DNA from: Comamonadaceae bacterium
Lineage (GTDB): Bacteria; Pseudomonadota; Gammaproteobacteria; Burkholderiales; Burkholderiaceae_C
NCBI GenBank assembly: GCA_947458415.1
Contig: CANGZG010000023.1
Coordinates: forward strand, 1-20,362
Reading direction: 5' to 3'
DNA: 20,362 bases
The notes beneath the pieces were generated by a model. It was given only the letters and a program-made list of their open reading frames with translations. It was not told the origin of the DNA and made no database searches. Below are positions 1 through 6,692 of the stretch, piece after piece. How positions within the stretch are numbered: position 1 is the stretch's first letter; each line of letters opens with the position of its first letter. Both the position numbers and the translations under genes were made by a program.

Positions 1-1
1 A

Positions 2-40
2 TGGGTTGATGACTTCATGGCCAAGGAAACCACTGCATGA
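2..40 (+). CDS. glyQ: 3' end of glyQ, glycine--tRNA ligase alpha subunit (partial)
   Basis: An open frame enters from the left edge and ends at TGA 38-40 after 12 codons, reading WVDDFMAKETTA. The stop overlaps the glyS start as ATGA, the arrangement expected for translationally coupled glyQ-glyS. The identity rests on position directly before glyS and on this coupling, because the visible tail is too short to be recognised by itself. The catalytic class II core would lie entirely upstream of the window. The tail also carries the AAGGAA Shine-Dalgarno of glyS. Confidence 0.6.
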   Translation, partial: WVDDFMAKETTA

Positions 41-2268
41 CCACGCAAAACTTATTGGTTGAATTGCTGGTGGAAGAGTTGCCGCCCAAAGCATTGAAAA
101 AATTGGGTGATGCTTTTGCCCAGTCGGTCTGGGCGGGTTTGGCAGACGCCCAATTGATTGAACCGACAGGCGATGGTTCCAGCCATTCGACTTACCAGGC
201 CTATGCCTCGCCCAGACGTTTGGCGGTATGGATCAAAGATGTGAAATCTCAAGCCGCTGACAAGCCCATGGCGCATAAACTCATGCCCGTGAATGTCGGG
301 TTGACAGCTGATGGCCAAGCCACACCGGCATTGCTGAAAAAATTGAACGCGCTCGGAGTTGACACGACAGACCCTCACAACGTGGTGAGTCAACTCCAGC
401 GCATGTCTGACGGCAAAGCAGACGTGCTGTACCACAACAGCATGGCCAAAGGGGCCAGCTTGCAGCAAGGTTTGCAATCCGCACTAGAGACTGCATTGGC
501 CAAATTGCCGATCCCCAAGGTCATGCAATACCAATTGCACCAGCAATGTGACATGCCCGGTTGGAGCACCGTCAGTTTTGTGCGTCCCGCGCATGGGCTG
601 ATTGCTTTGCATGGCGATCGCGTCATGGATGTCAGCGTCTTGGGACTCAAGGCGGGCAACACCACCCAAGGCCATCGGTTTGAAGCCAGTCAGCATCCCG
701 TGAAGATCGCGCAGGCAGACGAATACGAAGACAGCATGGCCCAGCACGGGGCCGTGATCGCCAGTTTTGAGCAAAGAAGTTTGGCCATGGTCCAAGCACT
801 GCGTGCCCAGGCCAAACAGTTGGGTTGCCGCTTAGAGGTTGAACCATTGGGATTGAACGATGCCCAAGCCCTAGAGGCTTTGCGCCACAACGAGTTGGTG
901 CAAGAAGTCACGGCCTTGGTCGAGCGACCCACGGTCATGGTGTGCCAGTTTGAAGAGGAATTTTTGCAAGTGCCCATGGAGTGTTTGACGCTGACCATGA
1001 AGGCCAACCAAAAATACTTTCCCTTGGTCAAGGCGGATGGGCAACTCAGCCATCGGTTTTTGATCGTCAGCAACATCAACCCGGCAGACCCCCAAGCCGT
1101 GATTGGCGGCAACGAACGTGTGGTGCGTCCGCGTTTGGCCGACGCCAAATTCTTTTACGACCAAGACCGCAAAAAATCCCTTGAATCGCGCGTTGCTGGG
1201 TTGGACAAAGTGGTTTATCACAACCAACTGGGCACGCAAGGCGAACGCATGATGCGCGTGTGTGCGATTGCGCAAGCTGTCGCCCGATTGCTGGTTCAAG
1301 CGGGTTGGACGACTTCACTGAATGATGTGGATGCCTTGGTGGCGCATTCGGTCAGGGCGGCGCGTTTGGCCAAAACCGATTTGCTCACCGACATGGTGGG
1401 CGAGTTTCCTGAATTGCAAGGCGTGATGGGGCGCTATTACGCGTTGAACGACGGGGAAGACGCCCTGGTCAGCGAAGCCATCGCCGACCATTACCGGCCA
1501 CGGTTTGCGGGGGACGATTTGCCGCGCAACGATGTCGGTTTGGTGGTTGCCATGGCCGATAAATTGGAAACACTGGTCGGCATGTTTGGCATCGGCAACT
1601 TGCCAACTGGCGACAAAGACCCGTTTGCGCTCAGGCGCCATGCCCTGGGCGTGACCCGCATGTTGTTAGACAAAGGATTGGCAGTCCATTTGCGCGCTTT
1701 GCTCGAATGCGCGGCAGCCGCGTTTCCTGCCAAGGTCGCGACAGAAGTTGACATCGGTAAGTTGGAAACTTTTTTCCAAGAACGCTTGATCAACTTGCTT
1801 GAAACCGAAGGCAAACCGTTGACCCATGTCATGGCGGTGCTCGCGGTGGACAGCGCAGACGGTTGGAGCCAGATCAAATCACGTTTGGCGGCAGTGGCTG
1901 AATTCGCCAATTTGCCACAAAGCCAAGCATTGGCCGCGGCCAACAAACGCATTTCGAACATATTGAAAAAGGTTGATCAACCGATTGCTGACCGGGTGGA
2001 CACCACAAAGTTGATCGAACCGGCAGAGCAAGAACTGCATCAGCAATTGCTCACCATCGCGCCGGTGGCCCATGCATGCTTGGCATCTGGCGATTACACA
2101 GCGCATTTGAAGACACTGGCGGGCTTGCGTGACGCGGTCGACCAATTCTTCAATGACGTCATGGTCAATGCCGAGGACACAGCGATCAAGCACAACCGCT
2201 GGGCGTTGCTCAAACAATTGCAATCACACATGAACCAAGTCGCGGACATCTCGCGCTTGGCGCAGTAA
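37..2268 (+). CDS. glyS: Glycine--tRNA ligase beta subunit
   Basis: Beta chain of the bacterial alpha2beta2 glycyl-tRNA synthetase, which charges tRNA-Gly in the cytoplasm; this chain mainly binds tRNA. The N-terminus (NLLVELLVEELPPKAL) is the family signature. An HD-like domain sits mid-protein, with the motif GEFPELQGVMGRYYA from about residue 455. The C-terminal DALR-type anticodon-binding region ends with VMVNAEDTAIKHNRWALL. At 743 residues it is somewhat longer than the E. coli protein (about 690), through modest insertions rather than a fusion. The start at 37 is supported by AAGGAA at 23-28 with an 8-base spacer and by ATGA overlap with the preceding frame. gmhB follows after 7 bases, so co-transcription is likely. 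Confidence 0.96.
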   Translation: MTTQNLLVELLVEELPPKALKKLGDAFAQSVWAGLADAQLIEPTGDGSSHSTYQAYASPRRLAVWIKDVKSQAADKPMAHKLMPVNVGLTADGQATPALLKKLNALGVDTTDPHNVVSQLQRMSDGKADVLYHNSMAKGASLQQGLQSALETALAKLPIPKVMQYQLHQQCDMPGWSTVSFVRPAHGLIALHGDRVMDVSVLGLKAGNTTQGHRFEASQHPVKIAQADEYEDSMAQHGAVIASFEQRSLAMVQALRAQAKQLGCRLEVEPLGLNDAQALEALRHNELVQEVTALVERPTVMVCQFEEEFLQVPMECLTLTMKANQKYFPLVKADGQLSHRFLIVSNINPADPQAVIGGNERVVRPRLADAKFFYDQDRKKSLESRVAGLDKVVYHNQLGTQGERMMRVCAIAQAVARLLVQAGWTTSLNDVDALVAHSVRAARLAKTDLLTDMVGEFPELQGVMGRYYALNDGEDALVSEAIADHYRPRFAGDDLPRNDVGLVVAMADKLETLVGMFGIGNLPTGDKDPFALRRHALGVTRMLLDKGLAVHLRALLECAAAAFPAKVATEVDIGKLETFFQERLINLLETEGKPLTHVMAVLAVDSADGWSQIKSRLAAVAEFANLPQSQALAAANKRISNILKKVDQPIADRVDTTKLIEPAEQELHQQLLTIAPVAHACLASGDYTAHLKTLAGLRDAVDQFFNDVMVNAEDTAIKHNRWALLKQLQSHMNQVADISRLAQ

Positions 2269-2275
2269 ATCGGCC

Positions 2276-2869
2276 ATGCACACCAAACTCATCATTCTGG
2301 ACCGCGACGGCACCATCAACCGTGACAGTGACGATTACATCAAGTCACCTGACGAATGGTTGCCCTTGCCCGGCGCCATCGAAGCCATCGCCCGCTTGTG
2401 CCAAGCCGGTTGGCACATTGCAATTGCCAGCAACCAATCTGGCTTGGGTCGGGGTTTGTTTGACTTGGCAACACTCAACCAAATGCACGACAAGATGAAC
2501 AAAATGCTGGCCGCAGCTGGTGGTCGGGTAGATGCCATCTTTTTCTGCCCACACTTGCCTCAAGACAACTGCCCATGCAGAAAACCCTTGCCTGGGTTGT
2601 TCGAGCAAATTGGCGAGCGTTTCGGTATCGATTTGAACCAAGTGCATGCCGTGGGAGACACGCTGCGTGACGCGCAAGCCGCTGCCATGGCAGGTTGTCA
2701 AACGCACTTGGTTTGCACTGGCAAAAGCGAAGGCTACAGCAGCACACAAGCGCCCGAGAACTTCCCTTCTGGCACCTTGGTCCACGAGAACCTGTTGGCC
2801 TTTGCCGACTGGGTATTGGCCTCGGGTGAGACGGCCAAACCACCACCTGCCCCCGGCGCGTCACGTTAA
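2276..2869 (+). CDS. gmhB: D-glycero-beta-D-manno-heptose 1,7-bisphosphate 7-phosphatase
   Basis: HAD-superfamily phosphatase that removes the 7-phosphate from heptose 1,7-bisphosphate on the way to ADP-heptose for the inner core of lipopolysaccharide. The 197 residues carry DRDGTIN at 9-15 (Asp9 nucleophile, Asp11 acid/base), SNQSG at 52-56, the zinc-binding set Cys91, His93, Cys99 and Cys101 followed by RKP, and the acidic metal motif GDTLRD at 127-132. The cysteine cluster is characteristic of GmhB rather than of histidinol-phosphatase HisB. A short Pro-rich tail ends the protein. Its TAA overlaps the next ATG (TAATG at 2867-2871), which points to translational coupling with the acyltransferase gene. 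Presence of this enzyme implies a Gram-negative envelope with heptose-containing LPS. Confidence 0.94.
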   Translation: MHTKLIILDRDGTINRDSDDYIKSPDEWLPLPGAIEAIARLCQAGWHIAIASNQSGLGRGLFDLATLNQMHDKMNKMLAAAGGRVDAIFFCPHLPQDNCPCRKPLPGLFEQIGERFGIDLNQVHAVGDTLRDAQAAAMAGCQTHLVCTGKSEGYSSTQAPENFPSGTLVHENLLAFADWVLASGETAKPPPAPGASR

Positions 2870-3621
2870 TGGCTTTTTTGCGATCAGTGCTGCACATGGG
2901 GTGGATGCTGGTCACTGTGGTGCCGGTGGCATTGGTGTTGCTGTTGGCGGCTGCACTGCGGTTGAACGGCCACCGTCTCTACCGCATCGCCGTTTTTTGG
3001 TTGGGCCTTGCCGTTCATGGTGCCCGCTACATATTGGGCATCAGCTACCAAATCAAAGGCCAAGCAAACCTGCCACCGCTCGACCAACCATGCATCTTGT
3101 TGGTCAAACACCAATCCACGTACGAAACATTTTTGATGCCAGTCATCATGCCCAAAGATTTGGCTTATGTGTTCAAACGTGAGCTGTTGTATGTGCCTTT
3201 TTTCGGTTGGGCGATCGGTCAACTCGACATGGTCCACATTGACCGTCAGCAAAAATCCCAGTCGTTTCAAAAAGTGGTGCAACAAGGCAAAGCGTTGCTG
3301 CGCAAAGGCATTTGGGTGATCATGTTTCCCGAGGGCACACGGATTGCGCGTGGCCAAGCCGGTCACTACAAGTCTGGGGGGGCGCGGCTTGCCATTGAAG
3401 CCGGTGTGCCCGTGATTCCCATCGCGGTCAACTCGGCGGTGTGCTGGCCACGCAAAGCGTTTGTCAAGCACCCTGGCGTGGTGACCGTGTCGATTGGCCC
3501 CGCCATCGCGAGCGATGGTCGCCAGGCCGATGCCTTGATGGCCGACGTGTCGCAATGGATAGAAGCAGAAATGCGGCAGTTGGACCCAACGGCATTCGCC
3601 AGCCCTTCCACGGACGCATGA
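2869..3621 (+). CDS. plsC: PlsC-type lysophospholipid (1-acyl-glycerol-3-phosphate) acyltransferase
   Basis: Member of the PlsC/LPLAT family, which acylates lysophosphatidic acid to phosphatidic acid at the inner membrane. It has 250 residues. A hydrophobic segment at about 10-30 anchors the N-terminus. The catalytic block reads KHQSTYETF with His81; the usual HX4D is HX4E here (Glu86), a variant I recall from betaproteobacterial relatives. Block III is FPEGTR at 153-158, and VPVIPIAVNSA at about 180-190 matches block IV. The start overlaps the gmhB stop, and the end overlaps the peptidase start (ATGA at 3618-3621), so the three genes appear to be one transcript. Family membership is firm. 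Strict assignment as the housekeeping PlsC is less certain, because genomes of this group often carry several paralogues. Confidence 0.88.
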   Translation: MAFLRSVLHMGWMLVTVVPVALVLLLAAALRLNGHRLYRIAVFWLGLAVHGARYILGISYQIKGQANLPPLDQPCILLVKHQSTYETFLMPVIMPKDLAYVFKRELLYVPFFGWAIGQLDMVHIDRQQKSQSFQKVVQQGKALLRKGIWVIMFPEGTRIARGQAGHYKSGGARLAIEAGVPVIPIAVNSAVCWPRKAFVKHPGVVTVSIGPAIASDGRQADALMADVSQWIEAEMRQLDPTAFASPSTDA

Positions 3622-4514
3622 AATCGTTTGTCCAACTGGCGCTTGATTGGTGGGATCCGGCCAGACCCGCTGATGCGATCACCGAACCGGTGGACACGCA
3701 CCAACTCACCGAACGCACCCAACTGCACTTGCCCACCGAGGCTGCGCATTTTCAACACCCGCGTGCCAATCGTTTCATTCGTTTGGGGGTCGGCAGTGCT
3801 GACTACCGGCTCACCCGCAGCCGACGTAAAACCATCGGCATGTCGGTCGGCCCGGAGGGTTTGGATGTGCGAGCACCACGCTGGGTCAGCGTCGGCGCCA
3901 TTGAAAGCGCGTTGACTGAAAAAGCGGCTTGGATATTGCGCAAATTGCAAGAGATGCAAGAGCGACACAAGCACATGCAGTCGACCATCATTGAATGGCG
4001 TGACGGGACATGCTTGCCTTATTTGGGTGAGACTGTGCGGCTGCAGTTGGATGCCTCGCATGGGTTCAGTGACACAGGCGCGCGTCTCGAAGCAAGCACA
4101 GACCCTGCGTTGCCAGCGGTCAGCGCGGTGTTGAAGGTGTCGGTGGCGCAAAACGCGACGCCTGCGCAAATCCGAGACGCAGTACAAGCTTGGTTGATGG
4201 AACAAGCCAAAGCGCTGTTCACGCAAAGGCTCAACCATTTCGCGCCTGTTTTGGGCGTGCAATGGCGCAAGTTGTCGCTCAGCAACGCGGGCACCCGCTG
4301 GGGCAGCGCAGGCTCAGATGGCAGCATCCGCTTGAATTGGCGACTGGTGCATTTCAAACCTGACATCATCGATTACGTGGTGGTGCACGAACTCAGCCAT
4401 TTGCGTGTCATGGACCACAGCCCCTTGTTTTGGGAAACCGTGCGCACCGTGGTGCCGGACTACGCGCACCGGCGCGCGCAACTCAGGGACGAAGCATTGC
4501 CGCAGTGGGCGTGA
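3618..4514 (+). CDS. YgjP/SprT-like zinc metallopeptidase (M48-family, DUF45)
   Basis: A predicted zinc-dependent peptidase of the YgjP-like DUF45 group, 298 residues from the ATG chosen here. The metal site is VVHELSHLRVMDHSPLFW, with His257, Glu258, His261 and a third likely ligand His267, the arrangement seen in SprT/WSS proteins. The preceding GTRWGSAGSDGSIRLNWRL is the conserved DUF45 strand motif. About 55 N-terminal residues precede the conserved core and are unassigned. The frame stays open upstream to 3441, but the ATG at 3618 overlaps the plsC stop and avoids a long overlap, so it is preferred. Cellular substrates of bacterial YgjP proteins are poorly known. The 3' end overlaps the minus-strand hydrolase gene by 32 bases. 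Confidence 0.88.
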   Translation: MKSFVQLALDWWDPARPADAITEPVDTHQLTERTQLHLPTEAAHFQHPRANRFIRLGVGSADYRLTRSRRKTIGMSVGPEGLDVRAPRWVSVGAIESALTEKAAWILRKLQEMQERHKHMQSTIIEWRDGTCLPYLGETVRLQLDASHGFSDTGARLEASTDPALPAVSAVLKVSVAQNATPAQIRDAVQAWLMEQAKALFTQRLNHFAPVLGVQWRKLSLSNAGTRWGSAGSDGSIRLNWRLVHFKPDIIDYVVVHELSHLRVMDHSPLFWETVRTVVPDYAHRRAQLRDEALPQWA

Positions 4515-5556
4515 AGCGGTAGATGCCATCAGGCGACAAACGTCGCTGCAATTCACCACCCATCCACAAACAGTGCAAATGGGCCAGCGATTCGCCGAGG
4601 GCAAACGTGGTTTGGTGTGGGTCAAGCGCGCGTTTGAACAGCACCACCATCGCGTCCATGGCGGTCATGCCTGCGCCGTTGAATGCTTGGCGCAAATCAT
4701 TCAAGCGGTCATGGTGGTGTTGCAGCAACTGGGCAATTCTTTGGTGCAAGCCTGTGAACGGCTTGCCATGCGAGGGCAACACCAGGCAATCACTTGGCAA
4801 ATGCGAATACTTGGCCAATGACTGCATGAACAAGCGCAACGGGTCACTGTGTGGCTCTGTGTCATACACACTGATGTTGCTGGAAATGCGCGGCAGCACC
4901 ATGTCGCCGCTGATCAAGACATTCAAATCGGGGCAATGCAGCGCGATGTGTTCTGGCGCATGGCCATAGCCACTGATGCAGTGCCACACATGCGCGCCGA
5001 TTTGCAGCGGCATGCCATCGGTCAACCGCACAAACTGCGATGGCACAGCGGGCACCATGTGGACGAATTGCAAACTGCGGTCGGTCAGTGCGGCCAGCAC
5101 TTGCGGGTCTTGCAAACCATGCGAGCGAAAAAAAGTGGGCGATTGACCGGCTTGCGCGGGCGGTGGGTTGGCAATCAAAGTGCGGGCGGTGTGGTAGTCG
5201 GTGGCGCTGATGTAAAGCGGTACTTGCCAGTGGTCGCACAGCCAGTGGGCCAGACCCAAATGGTCTGGGTGCAAGTGGGTGGCCAGTACCCGCAGCACGG
5301 GCAAGCCCATCAACACGTTGTCAAACACCTGTTGCCACTGCGCGCGGGCTTGCGGGTTGTCCAGGCAACAGTCGACGATGCACCAGCCATCGACACCGTC
5401 GAGTTGGTCACGAATCAGCCAAAGATTGATGTGGTCCAAGGCAAATGGCAGCGCCATCCTCAGCCAGTGAACGCCCGGGGCAACCGTCATGTGAAAACCG
5501 GGGGCTGGCAATGCATCCCCGAGTGGGTAATGCAATTCTTTTTCAAGCAGATTCAT
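4483..5556 (-). CDS. MBL-fold metallo-hydrolase with C-terminal winged-helix-like region
   Basis: Metallo-beta-lactamase fold hydrolase of 357 residues. The binuclear metal motif THLHPDHLG gives His94, His96, Asp98 and His99. Further candidate ligands are the His in GYGHAPEHIALH, the Asp in SGDMVLPRIS and the His in LPSHGKPF. The C-terminal about 90 residues are helical and end with a wHTH-like segment, as in LACTB2/glyoxalase-II-like relatives. The frame extends upstream to an ATG at 5607, but that would translate the palindromic operator, so ATG 5556 is chosen; no strong Shine-Dalgarno is visible. The gene is divergent from the LiuR-like regulator and shares its intergenic region, suggesting co-regulation and a role with acyl-CoA or related metabolites. 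That role is inference; the substrate is unknown. Confidence 0.87.
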   Translation of the reverse strand: MNLLEKELHYPLGDALPAPGFHMTVAPGVHWLRMALPFALDHINLWLIRDQLDGVDGWCIVDCCLDNPQARAQWQQVFDNVLMGLPVLRVLATHLHPDHLGLAHWLCDHWQVPLYISATDYHTARTLIANPPPAQAGQSPTFFRSHGLQDPQVLAALTDRSLQFVHMVPAVPSQFVRLTDGMPLQIGAHVWHCISGYGHAPEHIALHCPDLNVLISGDMVLPRISSNISVYDTEPHSDPLRLFMQSLAKYSHLPSDCLVLPSHGKPFTGLHQRIAQLLQHHHDRLNDLRQAFNGAGMTAMDAMVVLFKRALDPHQTTFALGESLAHLHCLWMGGELQRRLSPDGIYRFTPTAAMLRP

Positions 5557-5581
5557 ACGAGGGTATTTTGCTTGATAATTG

Positions 5582-5597
5582 ACGTTTACGTAAACGT
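5582..5597. promoter_or_regulatory. Perfect 16-bp palindrome, candidate LiuR-type operator between divergent genes
   Basis: The sequence ACGTTTACGTAAACGT equals its own reverse complement and lies between the hydrolase start (5556) and the regulator start (5619). On the + strand it sits between a possible -35 (TTGATA, 5572-5577) and a possible -10 (TTAACA, 5597-5602) separated by 19 bases. That is the long spacing typical of MerR-controlled promoters. On the - strand TTAACG and TATCAA are spaced 17 bases and could serve the hydrolase. No second copy was found by eye elsewhere in the window. Autoregulation by the adjacent MerR-family protein is inference. Confidence 0.7.
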
Positions 5598-5618
5598 TAA
5601 CACCCAATCCCTGTCTTC

Positions 5619-6020
5619 ATGGCGACCCAATTCACCATCCGCGATCTGGCCAGAGAATTTGACCTGACCACCCGTGCCATCCGTTTTTACGAGGACATGG
5701 GTTTGTTGCGGCCGGAAAGGCACGGGCCGGGTGGCAGGAACCGCATTTACAGCGCCCGAGAGCGCGCCAGATTGCGGTTGACCTTGCGAGCCAAGCGTCT
5801 GGGCTTGTCATTGATGGAAGCCAAAGACATCATCGACATGTACGACAGCCCGCGTGACACCGTGCCGCAGTTGGAGAAATTCATCACCGTGCTGGCCGAA
5901 CACCGCAAACAATTGGAAAACCAGATGCGAGAAATCCAAGCGAATCTGGATGAAGTCAAGCAGCATGAAAAAGAAGCCAGACAATTGATGACCAAATACC
6001 GCCGCAGCGAGACCGATTGA
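5619..6020 (+). CDS. liuR: MerR-family transcriptional regulator, LiuR-like
   Basis: A 133-residue MerR-type regulator. The N-terminal winged helix-turn-helix is clear: FTIRDLAREFDLTTRAIRFYEDMGLL, followed by a wing with GGRNRIYSARERARL. A long C-terminal coiled-coil dimerisation helix runs from about residue 85 to the end and is charged (EKEARQLMTKYRR). There are no metal-binding cysteines, which fits metabolite-responsive members such as LiuR, the regulator of leucine/isovalerate utilisation in proteobacteria. The gene heads the run that contains the acyl-CoA carboxylase genes, and a palindromic operator precedes it. The 5' leader would be very short if the 19-bp-spaced promoter is used, and no Shine-Dalgarno is visible. 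The effector is not deducible from sequence alone; an acyl-CoA is plausible. Confidence 0.83.
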   Translation: MATQFTIRDLAREFDLTTRAIRFYEDMGLLRPERHGPGGRNRIYSARERARLRLTLRAKRLGLSLMEAKDIIDMYDSPRDTVPQLEKFITVLAEHRKQLENQMREIQANLDEVKQHEKEARQLMTKYRRSETD

Positions 6021-6023
6021 CTT

Positions 6024-6680
6024 ATGACAACCCTTCTTCATTCTTTGTTTGACAACAACCGCGCCTGGGCCGAGCGCATGAGCCGAGAGCGACCCGGCTT
6101 TTTTGAAAAACTCGCGCGCCAACAATCGCCCAAATTTTTATGGATCGGTTGCTCAGACAGTCGTGTGCCCGCGAACGAAATCATCGGTTTAGACCCGGGC
6201 GAAGTGTTCGTGCACCGCAACGTCGCCAATTTGGTGGTGCATTCCGACTTGAATGCCCTCTCGGTCATTCAATTCGCCGTGGAGCATTTGAAGGTCGAGC
6301 ACATCATGGTGGTGGGTCATTACGGGTGCGGCGGCGTCATGGCAGCCGCGCGCGGCATGCGCATTGGCTTGGCGGACAACTGGTTGCGCCATGTGCAAGA
6401 TGTGCATTTGCGCCATCGCCAACGCTTGAATCACTTGCCCCAGCCGGAATTGGAAAACGTGTTGTGCGAGATGAATGTGATCGAGCAAGTCGGTAACGTG
6501 GCTTTGTCCAATGTCATGCAAGACGCCTGGGCACGCGGTCAAAAAATCAGTGTGCACGGTTGGGTCTATGGCCTGCAAGATGGTTTGGTCAAGGACTTGC
6601 AAGTGACCATGAGCCATGCCGAAGAAGTCGTCGAAGTGTTTCGCAATGGCTTCAAGCGCTACCCGCGCGCCACCTCTTGA
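6024..6680 (+). CDS. can: Beta-class carbonic anhydrase
   Basis: Interconverts CO2 and bicarbonate using zinc. The 218-residue protein shows the beta-class signature CSDSRVP at 43-49 (Cys43 zinc ligand, Asp45/Arg47 dyad) and GHYGCGG with His99 and Cys102 as the remaining ligands. Length and motifs match the Can/CynT group. It starts 3 bases after the regulator stop and ends 12 bases before aceK, so it appears to be an internal operon gene. Its product, bicarbonate, is the co-substrate of the biotin-dependent carboxylase encoded further downstream, which may explain the linkage; this is inference. Whether it is the sole cytosolic carbonic anhydrase of the cell cannot be judged here. Confidence 0.94.
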   Translation: MTTLLHSLFDNNRAWAERMSRERPGFFEKLARQQSPKFLWIGCSDSRVPANEIIGLDPGEVFVHRNVANLVVHSDLNALSVIQFAVEHLKVEHIMVVGHYGCGGVMAAARGMRIGLADNWLRHVQDVHLRHRQRLNHLPQPELENVLCEMNVIEQVGNVALSNVMQDAWARGQKISVHGWVYGLQDGLVKDLQVTMSHAEEVVEVFRNGFKRYPRATS

Positions 6681-6692
6681 AGCGGCGCCAGG

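Noticed and set aside
3376..3382. A run of seven G in plsC, and a run of seven C in liuB (9886-9892), as possible phase-variable tracts
   Set aside because: Both genes are intact and full length in frame, the tracts are short, and housekeeping/metabolic enzymes are unlikely phase-variable targets.
3441..3617. Long N-terminal extension of the YgjP-like peptidase inside plsC
   Set aside because: It would overlap plsC by about 180 bases; ATG 3618 in an ATGA overlap is the natural start.
5557..5607. Extended start of the MBL-fold hydrolase at 5607
   Set aside because: The extra 17 residues are a translation of the palindromic operator region (VNVYVNVN-like) and no ribosome-binding site supports it.
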